Source: Telmatospirillum siberiense
Lineage (GTDB): Bacteria; Pseudomonadota; Alphaproteobacteria; Rhodospirillales; Magnetospirillaceae
DNA: 64,000 bases
Direction of reading: 5' to 3'
NCBI RefSeq assembly: GCF_002845745.1
Contig: NZ_PIUM01000024.1
Location: 39,877 to 103,876 of the forward strand
The notes under the pieces are model-generated. The model did not search any database and had not been told where the DNA came from. It saw only the letters and a list, made by a program, of their open reading frames with translations. The position numbers and the translations under genes are program-made. Shown here piece by piece: positions 27,782 through 36,926 of the stretch (positions within the stretch are counted from its first letter, which is position 1; every line of letters begins with the position of its first letter).

Positions 27782-29548
27782 ATGCCTCAACCGCAGAATC
27801 CCCCCACTTCCGCGCCGGCATATTCCCCTGGGGCACCAGGAAAACGCGCCCGCGATTTGTTGCGAAGATCCGAAAACCGCTACCGGCGGCTTTTTGAAAC
27901 CGCCCGCGACGGGATTTTGCTTTTGAATGCCGACACGGCCCAGATCGAAGACGTCAACCCCTATCTGATCGAGATGCTGGGCTACTCGCATGGCGAGTTC
28001 CTGGGAAAAAAGCTTTGGGAAGTGGGATCGTTCGCCGACATCGCGGAAAGCAAGGAAATGTTCTCGGCAGTACAGACAATGGGATATGTCCGATACGAAG
28101 ATCTTCCGCTCAAGAAAAAAAACGGCCAAAACGCTGATGTCGAGTTCATAAGCAATTCTTATGAATGCGATGGAAAAAAAGTAATTCAGTGCAATATACG
28201 CGATATTTCAGAGCGCAAATCGGCGGAAAAAAAGATCGAACTTCTCGCCTTCTTTGATTCGCTGACAGGCCTGCCCAACCGCAGCCTCCTCCTCGATCGA
28301 TTGCGACAAGCCCTCGTTTCCTGCACCCGCACCGGGCGCAAGGGAGCGCTGCTGTTCATCGACCTGGATGATTTCAAGACGCTGAATGACACTCTCGGCC
28401 ACCACATAGGCGACCTGCTGTTGCAAAAGGTGGCGCATCGTCTCACCACCCGCATGCGTGAAGGCGACACCGTGGCCCGTCTCGGCGGTGACGAGTTCGT
28501 GGTCGTGCTCAACGATCTGAGCGATCACCCCCAGGACGCCGCCACCCAGGTCAAAATGATTGGCAAAAAAATTCTCTCCACCCTGAACCGGCCTTACGTC
28601 CTCGCCTCGCTTGAACACAACAGAACGGCAAGCATTGGCGCAACCTTGTTCGGAGACAATAAAAACACCACTGACGAATTACTGAAACAGGCGGACATCG
28701 CCATGTATCAGGCCAAGGCGGACGGACGCGACACCTTATGCTTTTTCGACCCGAACGTGCAGACCGCCGTCAAGGCTCGTGCCGCTTTGGAAACAGAACT
28801 CCGCCAAGGAATCAAGAAAGATCAGTTTGTCCTTCATTTCCAGCCCCAGATGGACGACGGCCGCCTGGTCGGCGCCGAAGCTCTCATTCGTTGGCGGCAC
28901 CCCAAGCGCGGCTTGGTCTCCCCTTCCGAATTCATTCCCCTGGCCGAAGAAATAGGCCAGATCCTGCCTCTGGGAAATTGGGTGCTGGAAACCGCCTGCA
29001 TCCAAATGGCCGCCTGGGCGCGGCAACCGGAATTGGCCCATCTCACGCTGGCGGTCAATGTCAGCGCCCGTCAATTCCTCCAATCGGATTTCGTCGCGAA
29101 TGTATTGGCCGTTCTGGAGCGCACGGGGGCCGATCCGAAGAAACTCAAGCTGGAGCTGACCGAAAGCATATTCGCGAACAATGTGCCGGCGATCATCGCC
29201 AAAATGAACGAATTGAAAGCGGCGGGCTTGCGTTTCTCCCTGGATGATTTCGGCATCGGCTATTCATCGCTCTCCTATTTGAAGCACCTCCCCCTCAGCC
29301 AGTTGAAAATCGACAAATCCTTTGTCCAGCACGTCCTCACCGATTCCAAGGACGCGACGATCGCCCGCGCCATCGTCGCGCTGGGCCAAGGCTTGGATCT
29401 GGCGGTCATCGCCGAAGGGATCGAAACGGAGGCGCAACGGCTTTTCTTCGCCGATCTGGGCTGCCGTTCTTATCAAGGATATCTATTCGGCCACGCGATT
29501 CCAGCAAATGAATTCGCGATCTCGGCCATCGGCCGCGAGAGGCTCTGA
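27782..29548 (+). CDS. PAS-GGDEF-EAL c-di-GMP turnover protein
   Basis: A 588-residue soluble protein. PAS domain at about residues 30-145 (RYRRLFETARDGILLLN), GGDEF domain about 155-320 with intact LGGDEF at about 236, EAL domain about 340-585 with intact EAL (GAEALIRW, about 365), the KLELTES segment and DDFGIGYSSL (about 490). Both active sites look complete, so it may make and break c-di-GMP, with the PAS domain as switch. No membrane segment is seen. ATG 27782 follows AAGGTAGG; an earlier in-frame ATG at 27722 is less likely. A low-oxygen-type promoter motif links it to the surrounding gene set. Confidence 0.9.
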   Translation: MPQPQNPPTSAPAYSPGAPGKRARDLLRRSENRYRRLFETARDGILLLNADTAQIEDVNPYLIEMLGYSHGEFLGKKLWEVGSFADIAESKEMFSAVQTMGYVRYEDLPLKKKNGQNADVEFISNSYECDGKKVIQCNIRDISERKSAEKKIELLAFFDSLTGLPNRSLLLDRLRQALVSCTRTGRKGALLFIDLDDFKTLNDTLGHHIGDLLLQKVAHRLTTRMREGDTVARLGGDEFVVVLNDLSDHPQDAATQVKMIGKKILSTLNRPYVLASLEHNRTASIGATLFGDNKNTTDELLKQADIAMYQAKADGRDTLCFFDPNVQTAVKARAALETELRQGIKKDQFVLHFQPQMDDGRLVGAEALIRWRHPKRGLVSPSEFIPLAEEIGQILPLGNWVLETACIQMAAWARQPELAHLTLAVNVSARQFLQSDFVANVLAVLERTGADPKKLKLELTESIFANNVPAIIAKMNELKAAGLRFSLDDFGIGYSSLSYLKHLPLSQLKIDKSFVQHVLTDSKDATIARAIVALGQGLDLAVIAEGIETEAQRLFFADLGCRSYQGYLFGHAIPANEFAISAIGRERL

Positions 29549-29563
29549 GTAGTTTCCGATACT
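29547..29563 (+). promoter_or_regulatory. Shared 17-bp promoter motif, copy 11
   Basis: Reads GAGTAGTTTCCGATACT; TATTGT follows 22 bases later. It begins inside the stop codon of the GGDEF-EAL gene and points at the OmpA porin gene. The following leader (29570-29696) is AT-rich. Confidence 0.7.
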
Positions 29564-29696
29564 GTCGATACGAAAAATTACCCGCTATTGTCTAATAACA
29601 TTCAACCACTTAACAAAATATATCTCATTAATACGCTAATCAATTAAGTATAAAAACGTCCTCATCACAAACTTCCCAACGAAGGAAACTAAAATT

Positions 29697-30758
29697 ATGC
29701 GTATTTTTGTGGGGATACTCTCTGCCGGCTTGATTGCCGGCATTGCCTCCGCGGCACAGGCCCAAACCGAAGGCCTGTATTTCGGCGCGGAGGCCGGGGC
29801 CGCCATCGCCCCGACGATCAAGTTCAGGGACGGCGCCAAGACCTGGAAGGAAAACCATGACCTCGGCTACGCCGTCCTCGGCCAGGTCGGTTATGGCTTC
29901 GGGCCGGTAAGGGTCGAAGCCGAACTCGGCTGGCGCGCCAACGGCGTCGACAAGGTCAAGCAACCCTTCAACAACGCCAATGGAAAGGGTTCCCTGGACG
30001 CCAGTTCCGCGATGGCCAACGTCTATTATGACATCGCCACGGAAACGCCCATCACGCCCTTCATCGGCGCCGGCGCCGGCGTCGTCGATGTGAGTGCCGA
30101 CAGAATCCGGGTCAACAACACGACCTTCTCCGACGACGACCGCATCGTCTTCGGCTATCAGGGCATCGTCGGCGCGTCCTATCGCCTCGACGACCATTGG
30201 TCTCTGAAAACCGATTACCGCTACCTCCGCACCCTCAATGCCGGGCTGCATGAGGATCCGTCTTACGGCAACGGCCGATCGAAGGCAGAATATACCTCCC
30301 ATGCCGTTCTGGTCGGCTTCACCTACAAACTTGGCGAGCCCCCGAAACCCGCCGCGGCATATACGCCAAGACCCGTAGCCGCGCAGACCCCGGCCCCGGC
30401 CCCGAAGACGGTTCAAGCGGCACCGATCACCAAAAACTATCTGGTGTTCTTTGATTTCGACAAATCCGATATCACGCCCGAGGCCGGCAGAACCATCGAC
30501 CAGGCGGCGAATGCCGTGAAAGCGGGCGCCTCCACCAGCATCGAGCTGACCGGCTACACCGACTCCATGGGGTCGGAGAAATATAATCTGGCCCTGTCGC
30601 TGCGCCGCGCCAATTCCGTGAAGGCGGCTTTGGTCAGGCTTGGCATCCCCGACCGGGAAATCTCGGTAACGGGCAAGGGCAAGGGCGAGCAATTGGTCCC
30701 GACCGCCGACGGCGTCCGCGAGCCACAGAACCGCCGTGTCCGGATCGTTCTTCCATAA
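29697..30758 (+). CDS. OmpA family outer membrane protein
   Basis: A 353-residue protein with a signal peptide (cleavage after AQAQ near residue 23), an eight-stranded OmpA-like barrel (about residues 25-205), a Pro/Ala hinge (about 215-240) and a C-terminal OmpA peptidoglycan-binding domain (about 245-353; VFFDFDKSDITPEAG and the closing QNRRVRIVL). It links outer membrane and wall and may form a pore. It is monocistronic, with promoter motif copy 11 upstream and a strong terminator 150 bases after the stop. Confidence 0.92.
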   Translation: MRIFVGILSAGLIAGIASAAQAQTEGLYFGAEAGAAIAPTIKFRDGAKTWKENHDLGYAVLGQVGYGFGPVRVEAELGWRANGVDKVKQPFNNANGKGSLDASSAMANVYYDIATETPITPFIGAGAGVVDVSADRIRVNNTTFSDDDRIVFGYQGIVGASYRLDDHWSLKTDYRYLRTLNAGLHEDPSYGNGRSKAEYTSHAVLVGFTYKLGEPPKPAAAYTPRPVAAQTPAPAPKTVQAAPITKNYLVFFDFDKSDITPEAGRTIDQAANAVKAGASTSIELTGYTDSMGSEKYNLALSLRRANSVKAALVRLGIPDREISVTGKGKGEQLVPTADGVREPQNRRVRIVLP

Positions 30759-30764
30759 GCCACT

Positions 30765-30890
30765 AATACCAAGTCTCGATGAGGGCCCGCGCCATCGTTG
30801 GCGCGAAGCCTAGGGATACGGATGTATCCCGCCCGGCGATTGAGGGCTTGGTGATCGGAACCGATCACCAAGAGCTGGTTAAAGCCCATC
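30765..30890. repeat. Composite palindromic intergenic repeat
   Basis: It starts with the half-site TAATACCAAGTCTCGATGAG, then GCCATCGTTGGCGCGAAGCC, CGCCCGGCGATTGAGGGCT and a hairpin GGTGATCGG/CCGATCACC around AA. The order is the same as at 495-582. It looks like the ACCAAGTCTC palindrome with extra hairpins set in its loop. Confidence 0.65.
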
Positions 30891-30907
30891 GAGGCCTTTT
30901 CGGAAAA

Positions 30908-30953
30908 GAAGAAACCGCAAGCAGGACTTTCCCCCTGCCTGCGGTTTCTTCTC
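30908..30953 (+). terminator. Strong hairpin after the OmpA gene
   Basis: GAAGAAACCGCAAGCAGG pairs with CCTGCCTGCGGTTTCTTC (one mismatch); the right arm ends in T-rich sequence. It is suited to end the OmpA transcript. Confidence 0.75.
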
Positions 30954-31030
30954 AATTCCCCCACCGCATCGATTTCGGGCGGCGTCCAGTCCCCCTTTCT
31001 TTCCCGACGCTGCGGAGGCCACGGAGCGAT

Positions 31031-31047
31031 ACGTAGATTCCGAGCCT
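31031..31047 (+). promoter_or_regulatory. Shared 17-bp promoter motif, copy 12
   Basis: Reads ACGTAGATTCCGAGCCT, preceded by GAT so that it includes ATACGTAG. TATGGT follows 23 bases later. It points at the CBS-domain gene, 54 bases on. It is the last copy seen in the window. Confidence 0.65.
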
Positions 31048-31100
31048 CACGGGCGGTACCCGCCAGCGCCTATGGTGAAGCCCTACAGTCGCGGAGAGGA

Positions 31101-32114
31101 ATGCCCCAAATGATCGCCCACGATGTGATGATTGATAAGGTCCTGTCGGTAACCCCCGACATGACGCTGCGCCAGATCGCCAAAATTCTGGTGGAGAACG
31201 GCATCAGTGGCGTTCCCGTCGTCGACGGCGAAAACCACCCCATCGGCATGGTCACCGAGAAAGACCTGATTGCGCCCACCGGCGACGGCGGTCAGAAGGC
31301 CGGACGTGAACGGTGGCTGACGCAACTTGCCGAGGGCGAGCCCTTAAGCCCGGAATTCCTCGCCAATCTCGAACATCCCGAACGCACCGCCCATGAGGTC
31401 ATGTCCGCTCCGGTGATGACCATCCCGGAAACCGCCGATCTTTCCCATATCGCCCGGCTGCTCGTCGACTATCGGATCAAGCGGCTTCCCGTGGTCCGCG
31501 ATGGCCTGATGGTGGGCATCGTCAGCCGGGCCGATCTGGTTCGCCAGATGGCGCAAGAGCATGCAAAACCGACCCCCACGCCACCTCACGAGGGGATTTT
31601 GGCGGAAGCGATCGTCACCCTGGAAGACCATTTCAGCCAGCCCCCGCCATCGCCCGCCGCCGTCGACACGGAAAAAAGCGACAAACCGACGGTGACGGCT
31701 GGCGCCTTCAGCGCCCTGGTCGAGGAGTTCGACCAGCAGAAGGCGACGCAGCATGCGACGGACAAGCAGGCGGGCGTCGAACAGCGCAAGGCGTTGATCC
31801 AGGATCTGACGGATCATCACATCGACGACGAAACCTGGCAGAGCATCCTGCGCAAAGCCCAGACGGCCGCCACGGCGGGACAAAAGGAACTCCTGCTGCT
31901 GCGCTTTCCTTGCGACCTGTGCAGCGACGGAGGCCGCGCCATCAATGCCCCGCTCCCCGACTGGCCGGAAACCCTGCGGGGCGAAGCGGCCGAACTTTAT
32001 CATCTTTGGGAACGGGATCTGCAACCCACCGGCTTTCGCCTGAGCGCCCAGGTTCTTGACTTCCCCGGCGGAATTCCGGGGGACATCGGGCTAACCCTGG
32101 TGTGGGGCGGATAG
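31101..32114 (+). CDS. CBS-domain protein with uncharacterised C-terminal domain
   Basis: A 337-residue protein. Two CBS domains form a Bateman module at about residues 1-58 and 95-155 (HDVMIDKVLSVTPDMTLRQI; the second ends VGIVSRADLVRQM). Bateman modules sense adenine nucleotides. The remaining 180 residues have an acidic linker and a C-terminal domain with LLLLRFPCDLCSDGGRAIN (CxxC at about 271-274), which I do not recognise. The start is either ATG 31101 (site GGAGAGGA directly before it) or ATG 31110. It has its own promoter motif, copy 12. Its stop converges with the anion transporter gene, 2 bases apart. Confidence 0.82.
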   Translation: MPQMIAHDVMIDKVLSVTPDMTLRQIAKILVENGISGVPVVDGENHPIGMVTEKDLIAPTGDGGQKAGRERWLTQLAEGEPLSPEFLANLEHPERTAHEVMSAPVMTIPETADLSHIARLLVDYRIKRLPVVRDGLMVGIVSRADLVRQMAQEHAKPTPTPPHEGILAEAIVTLEDHFSQPPPSPAAVDTEKSDKPTVTAGAFSALVEEFDQQKATQHATDKQAGVEQRKALIQDLTDHHIDDETWQSILRKAQTAATAGQKELLLLRFPCDLCSDGGRAINAPLPDWPETLRGEAAELYHLWERDLQPTGFRLSAQVLDFPGGIPGDIGLTLVWGG

Positions 32115-32116
32115 GG

Positions 32117-33520
32117 TCATCCCGTCAAGCCGAGCCAGGTCCAATAGGTCAAAGCCACCACGCTCATGAACAGGGCGGCCAGGACGCTCATCACCCCGCC
32201 TGTCTTCATCATCTCGCGCGCGGTGACGTACCCGCTGCCCATGGCGACGGCATTGGGCATGTTGGTGACCGGCAGCAGATACTGGTGCTGCATATTCACC
32301 CCGAGGATGAGGGCGAACGCCATGGGATCGGCGCCGATGGCGACCGCATGGGCGATGACGATGGGTGTCAATGCCGTGGTTTTCGGACCGCCGCCGGTGA
32401 ACAGCACCTGAAGCGCGGTGACCAGCCAGATCATGACGATGATCTGCGTCACCACGGAAAAATCGGTGATCGGTCCCAGCATGGTGTGGGCCATCCAGTT
32501 CGCCGCCCCCGAGGTGGCCAGGGCGGTGCCCATGGAAAGACCGGCGCCGTAGAGCACGAACACGTTCCACGGCACGCGGGTCTGAGCCTCCTTCCAGGTC
32601 ATGATTCCCCGGACCGGCCACAGCAGCAGAATGATCGACGCCAGGCCGACGATGACGACGTTGATCTTATGAAAGGCATCCGTCGCCCACAGCGCCAGCG
32701 TCAGCAGGAAGACCACCAGGGTATAGGTCTCGCTGGCCGTAAATGGCCCCATGGCCTTCAGCTCGCTTTTGATGAAATCCTTCCCCTGCCCCAGGTTCTC
32801 CACTTCCGGCGGCCACATCCGTCCGATGAGGTAAACCGACAGGAAGGCCAGGACGAAGGCCGGCGGGCCGCCGACCCACAGCCAGTGGGACCAGGACACC
32901 GGCTTCTTCACCGCCGCCTCGATCAGCCCGGCGGTGATCGGGTTGCCGACATGGGCGGTCAGAACGCCGGCGCTCATCATCGTGCCGCTCATGGCGACGA
33001 TGAACATCAGGGCCTTCATGATGTTGCTCTCGCCCGGCCTGGCCCGAAAGGCCTGGCCGATCCCCAGGATGATCGGCAGCATCAGAAGCGTCCGCGCGGT
33101 GATCGACGGCACCAGGAAGGTCATCACCGCCATCACCAGGGCCACCGCCCAATAGATGCGCCAGGCGCCGCCCCCAGCCAGATCCACCAGGGTCAGGGCG
33201 ATGCGGCGCGACAGGCCGGATTTTTCCATGCAGCCGGCCATGATGAAACCGATGACGATCAGCCACAGGGCGGTGTTGGCATAACCCCCGAACGCTCCGT
33301 TGAGCGGCACCGCCCCCAGGGCCGCCAGCAGGAAAACGATCAGGATGCCGCTGAACGCGTCATCGAGCGCCTGGGTCACCCAGACGATGATGGCGAACAC
33401 GGCGACACCCAGCGAGGCCTTGCCGGCGGCGCTCAACCCCGGCGTCGACGGCGTCAGCCACAAGATGGCGCCAAGCGCCGCGAAAGCGGCGATCAGCGCG
33501 AATAGTTTTCTTTTTTCCAT
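32117..33520 (-). CDS. DASS-family (SLC13) anion:sodium symporter
   Basis: A 467-residue membrane protein with about 11-12 transmembrane segments of the divalent anion:Na+ symporter family. The family's two anion/sodium loops appear as TAHVGNPITAGL (about residue 190) and GGGPKTTALTP (about 367). Substrates in this family are dicarboxylates, citrate or sulfate; the exact one is not clear. ATG 33520 follows a GGGGAA site; the longer open frame upstream is not supported. The same-strand LysR gene 295 bases upstream may control it. The gap 33521-33814 shows no gene. Confidence 0.85.
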   Translation of the reverse strand: MEKRKLFALIAAFAALGAILWLTPSTPGLSAAGKASLGVAVFAIIVWVTQALDDAFSGILIVFLLAALGAVPLNGAFGGYANTALWLIVIGFIMAGCMEKSGLSRRIALTLVDLAGGGAWRIYWAVALVMAVMTFLVPSITARTLLMLPIILGIGQAFRARPGESNIMKALMFIVAMSGTMMSAGVLTAHVGNPITAGLIEAAVKKPVSWSHWLWVGGPPAFVLAFLSVYLIGRMWPPEVENLGQGKDFIKSELKAMGPFTASETYTLVVFLLTLALWATDAFHKINVVIVGLASIILLLWPVRGIMTWKEAQTRVPWNVFVLYGAGLSMGTALATSGAANWMAHTMLGPITDFSVVTQIIVMIWLVTALQVLFTGGGPKTTALTPIVIAHAVAIGADPMAFALILGVNMQHQYLLPVTNMPNAVAMGSGYVTAREMMKTGGVMSVLAALFMSVVALTYWTWLGLTG

Positions 33521-33814
33521 TTCCCCGATCTTTCCTGTTCGAGCGCCCCGCCCTTTCAGGTGCGCACCGGAACAGGCATTCTCCGGTTCAACCGAGAGAC
33601 GGGTAGCGCGACGATCCCCCCTTTGGTCGCGACGGCGCGGGCATGGACCGGCCATGCGACAGGATCGCGACCATTCTGCGCCGATGCCGGGATGCTTCAA
33701 CCGTCACAAATAAAAAACTTATGGTTTTGTGCGTGCCAAATCGTCGGCCATGGCTGTCGGGTTGCGAAGCGGCCGCAAGTTGCTCTCGACGGGCCGCCCG
33801 CGTCAGCGTTGCCG

Positions 33815-34720
33815 TTATCCCGTCGAGCGCGGCGCCTGCCAGTCCTCGAGCAGCATCGCGAGAAGGCGGCCGGCGACGGGAGAAACAGGGGGATCGTGGC
33901 GTTGCACGATGCCGATGGTGCGTGACACCCGCGGCGCGACGATATCGACCGTGTGGATGATCGACTGGGCGGCGGGCGGTGCCGCAACCGAGGGGAGCAC
34001 CGCGATCCCCAGCCCCGCCTCGACCAGTCCCAGCATGCCCGACAAATGCATGACCTCGTAGGTCCAGTCCAACCGCATGCCCCGCTGCCCCAAGGCGTTG
34101 TCGATTAACCTGCGATTGCTGCTTGTTTGTCCGATCACAATCAGACGCTCTCCGTCCAGTTCATCCCATCGGACCCGCTGGCGTGCCGCCAGCCTATGGT
34201 CGTGCCGGCAGGCAAGGACGAATGGATCCTCCAGCAGGGCGGTAAAGTCGAATGCGGCATCCGCAGCCCCAATGTAATTGATGCCGAAATCGGCCTCTCC
34301 GCGGGCGACCGCCTCCAATCCCTCGTTCGCACCTATATCGAGGATGCGGATACGGATGCGAGGATAGGCTTCGCTGAACCGCGCGACGGTCTTCGGGAGG
34401 AAGCGGAAGGCCACGCTGGGCACGGCGGCGACTGTGACCAATCCAGAGGTTCGCCTCCCCAGGTCGCGGATGGCCAGGACTGAGGATTCGAACTCCTCCA
34501 CCAGTCTGCGTGCCTTCGGCAGAAAATCCCGCCCGACCGCGGTGAGGGCCACATGCCGCGTCGTGCGCTCAAACAGGCGGGCGCCGAGAGTCTCCTCCAG
34601 CCTCCGGATTCTGCGGCTCAACGCGGGCTGGGACAGGTTCAGCAATTCGGCCGCGCGGACAAAGCTGCCGAGGTCGGCCACCGTCACGAACGATTTGAGA
34701 TCGAGCAGTTCCACGTTCAT
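33815..34720 (-). CDS. LysR-family transcriptional regulator
   Basis: A 301-residue protein with a typical winged helix-turn-helix at residues 1-60 (LGSFVRAAELLNLSQPALSRRIRRLE) and a periplasmic-binding-like effector domain at about 90-290. It lies upstream of, and in the same direction as, the DASS transporter, which is the simplest guess for its target; LysR proteins more often control divergent genes, and none is seen on the other side. The region just before its start is AT-rich. Confidence 0.9.
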   Translation of the reverse strand: MNVELLDLKSFVTVADLGSFVRAAELLNLSQPALSRRIRRLEETLGARLFERTTRHVALTAVGRDFLPKARRLVEEFESSVLAIRDLGRRTSGLVTVAAVPSVAFRFLPKTVARFSEAYPRIRIRILDIGANEGLEAVARGEADFGINYIGAADAAFDFTALLEDPFVLACRHDHRLAARQRVRWDELDGERLIVIGQTSSNRRLIDNALGQRGMRLDWTYEVMHLSGMLGLVEAGLGIAVLPSVAAPPAAQSIIHTVDIVAPRVSRTIGIVQRHDPPVSPVAGRLLAMLLEDWQAPRSTG

Positions 34721-34858
34721 CGGCCCTGGACCATCATTATTTCATTACACGACATAATAGGCTCGATATTTGCATTTCACAAACAGTCGGCTCCTGGCCG
34801 ACACTGTCCCTGGTAGCGCCACGCGAGGATCCGTGACGCGGAACAGGAGACGCAAGAA

Positions 34859-35077
34859 ATGGGAACCTCGGCCAGGTGGGAGTTGCGCCGGCAAGCGGAC
34901 GCGCAGACATGGGACGAACGAGAGCAGGCCGACCTGTTGATCTCATTCATCCAGATGCTCGCGGCTCGGGACGGCGGGATCATTGAAAATCTTCGAAATT
35001 TCCTCGCCGCGACCGCGGACGAGCAGAACCGGACGGGGCGGCAGAAGACTCGCCCGTGGGAATTCCGCCCCGATTAG
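34859..35077 (+). CDS. Possible small protein, unknown
   Basis: A 72-codon frame, start ATG 34859 with GGAG about 10 bases upstream. The product is charged and Trp/Arg-rich with a possible helix (ADLLISFIQMLAARDGG). No family is recognised and no partner gene lies beside it, so it could be spurious. Confidence 0.28.
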   Translation: MGTSARWELRRQADAQTWDEREQADLLISFIQMLAARDGGIIENLRNFLAATADEQNRTGRQKTRPWEFRPD

Positions 35078-35496
35078 AGACCGATGATGTCCTCGATCCC
35101 GGGAACCTCGTTTCCCTGGGCGCCGACCTCGCGGGTGTGGTGGACCAGATGGACGTGACCTCTCTTTTCGATGGCCCAGGCCACCAACTCGAAGACCTCC
35201 AGCACACAGGCCATCATGCTTTTGCCGACCAAGGGCGAAGGTCCAGCCCCCCCACGGGGGCTTGCTAGCGAACGCCAAGTGTTTGAAAGAGTGGCATGCC
35301 GAGCGTGATGAAGAAGCGCACTGGACGGCGTTGATTCCGTTGGATGGATGATGGCGTATCGATAGCAACGCATACTCACACGCGCCCGTCTCGACCGCCC
35401 TGGCTCGCATCGACATTGGTCGCAGCCGGAATGATCGCGGGCAGCATCCAAAATCTCCATATGGGTCACGGTTTCTCTGCCGTGACGGGTTGGCGG

Positions 35497-35527
<31 letters not shown>

Positions 35528-35567
35528 GCACCCGCCCCGTCACCCAAGCCCCGGCCGCCCGTTCCCT

Positions 35568-35744
35568 CTATTCTTCCGTCTGCAAGGCCGCCTCGTAGTC
35601 CTGGCCACCGTGAAAGACGCCAATGATCGATATCTTGTCGGCCATCACGCCATAGGCGATTGCCGGCGACGACGCTGCGATGGCGCGATAGAGCGCCACC
35701 AATTGTTCCTCGGCCTCGGGAGTAAAAACGACGGTGGCGGTCAT
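35568..35744 (-). pseudogene. ParE/RelE-type toxin with internal in-frame deletion
   Basis: 58 codons starting MTATVVFTPEAEEQLVALYR, a typical toxin N-terminus, and ending DKISIIGVFHGGQDYE, a typical C-terminus. Family members are about 95-100 residues, so about 40 residues of the central fold are missing between AIAASSP and YGVMAD. The conserved Arg-rich core is therefore lost and the product is probably inactive. The start overlaps the stop of the truncated antitoxin upstream, the usual order antitoxin then toxin. Confidence 0.7.
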
Positions 35745-35938
35745 GATCCTTTTCGTTGTTCCGCAGCCAGCCTCGCGCGCACCTGATCGATGGTCACCGC
35801 GCGGGAGGGATCGGCGAGCGCATCGTAAGCTGGCCCCACCTGATCTTTCAGCCAGCTCTCGACGGCGCGGTCGCGGGCCAGCAAGACACGCAATCCATCG
35901 CGGATCACTTCGCTTTCCGTGGCATATTCCCCCGCCGC
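35741..35938 (-). pseudogene. Antitoxin with missing N-terminus (first module)
   Basis: The readable part begins near AAGEYATESEVIRDGLRVL and runs to the stop at 35741. This is the second half of a ribbon-helix-helix antitoxin plus its toxin-binding tail. The DNA-binding beta strand that should precede it is replaced, out of frame, by the end of another module's toxin. An in-frame ATG at 35980 gives only unrelated residues. It is probably unable to repress its promoter. Confidence 0.65.
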
Positions 35939-36245
35939 GATCGACCAAAGCGGCGATGTCGCGCCCGCCATGCAGCACACGAACTATGACGAGTTCGGGT
36001 ACTGGCGCCTCAGGTCTCGGCGTATAGTAGATCGCATAAGCGCCGTGGAACGTCACCCGTAGACCGGGCGCGAGTTGCTCCCGCGCCGTACCTGACTGCG
36101 GAAAGCGCAGCAAGGGTTCGAAGGCAGACTCGATCCCCTCGGTAAAACGCGTCGCAATCGGTTCGGAAGCTTCGAAGGCAATATAGGCCCAGAGTTCGGC
36201 AAGGTCGGCTTCCGCCGTCTCGGTTAAACGGAGGGCGAGCGGGAC
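35931..36245 (-). pseudogene. ParE-type toxin lacking a start codon, fused to the next module
   Basis: The frame reads PLALRLTETAEADLAELW and continues through FPQSGTAREQLAPGLRV to VRVLHGGRDIAALVDRGG, close to a full ParE-type toxin. The expected start position has GTC, and no ATG, GTG or TTG is found in frame between the preceding stop and this point. The frame runs on past its normal end, through the antitoxin remnant in another frame, and into the deleted toxin at 35568. Either it starts at a rare codon by coupling to the antitoxin stop, or it is dead. Confidence 0.6.
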
Positions 36246-36511
36246 GCTAATAATTTTTTCCCCCGCTCAACGATGCGGTTCGCGTCGAAATCCTTCACTC
36301 GCCCATCGGCCAGGTCTGTCAAACCCTTATTGATGTCGGCCTGCAGAGAGGCCAATTCCTGCAGTTGCAGCGCCCGCTTCATCTTCCAATCCCGCAAGGC
36401 TTCGCGCACGACCTCGCTTGAGGAAGCATAATCGCCTCCCTCGACGGCACTCTTTACGATGGTCGCCATCTCGGACGGCAGGGTGATGGTCAGACGCTCG
36501 ATTTCGGCCAT
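36224..36511 (-). CDS. ParD-like ribbon-helix-helix antitoxin
   Basis: A 95-residue antitoxin: N-terminal RHH domain (IERLTITLPSEMATIVKSAV, then GGDYASSSEVVREALRDW) and a charged C-terminal helix that would cover the toxin. ATG 36511 has GGAGG 5 bases upstream. It overlaps the start region of the toxin remnant by about 22 bases. It is the only module member here that looks intact, so it may persist as an orphan antitoxin that still represses or neutralises related toxins. Confidence 0.85.
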   Translation of the reverse strand: MAEIERLTITLPSEMATIVKSAVEGGDYASSSEVVREALRDWKMKRALQLQELASLQADINKGLTDLADGRVKDFDANRIVERGKKLLASRSPSV

Positions 36512-36830
36512 GGCGGCCTCCGCAAAAAATTTATCTGCATACTTTATCATACTTATGGTGCGTTTCCACGAACGCAAGTTTCTACCAAATTCTGGAGGAA
36601 TTTTCGGGGAGCAGGTCACGACGTCCCAGATCGCTAGCGGATGACCCAACCAATTGTCAATTCATGACCGGGCGAAGGGTCCTGCCCTTCTCCGTCTGCA
36701 AACAATTTAGACTGTCGCTATGGCCGAGAAGGCCCCCCGTCTGCCACCACTGATTCCGGGGGCTGGGCATGCTGCGCTCGTGAATGATGCCGGGGAGAAA
36801 CTCAAAGCACCGGATCATGCCAATCCGGTA
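36512..36830. other. Gap between toxin-antitoxin modules
   Basis: About 320 bases. The right-hand end (about 36780-36830) still reads as decayed ParE sequence on the minus strand (YRIGMIRCFEF). Nothing is recognised in the rest. Confidence 0.45.
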
Positions 36831-36926
36831 CTATTCCGCCTGGGCCAGGCCAAATGTCTCAAAGCCGTAAAGGAACATCTTCAGCAAGTCAGCATCCGCG
36901 TCTTTCGTAAGTCGATACTCACCCAT
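36831..36926 (-). pseudogene. ParE toxin cut short by an in-frame stop
   Basis: Starts at ATG 36926, overlapping the ParD stop in the usual way, and reads MGEYRLTKDADADLLKMF then LYGFETFGLAQAE before TAG at 36831-36833. Homologues continue ERY at that point; past the stop the frame still reads YRIGMIRCFEF before similarity fades. Only 31 codons are made, so the toxin is inactive. Confidence 0.7.

Noticed and set aside
32117..33520. Long plus-strand frame opposite the DASS transporter (about 470 codons, rich in His, Gln, Arg)
   Set aside because: It is the antisense shadow of a clear membrane protein gene; its composition is typical of such shadows.
35074..35240. Coding-like minus-strand stretch with an HLVHHTREVGAQG segment, reminiscent of IS3-type transposase text (LVHHSDRG)
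   Set aside because: The match is short, lacks the D and QY of the transposase motif, and no other part of an IS3 element or terminal repeats is seen nearby.
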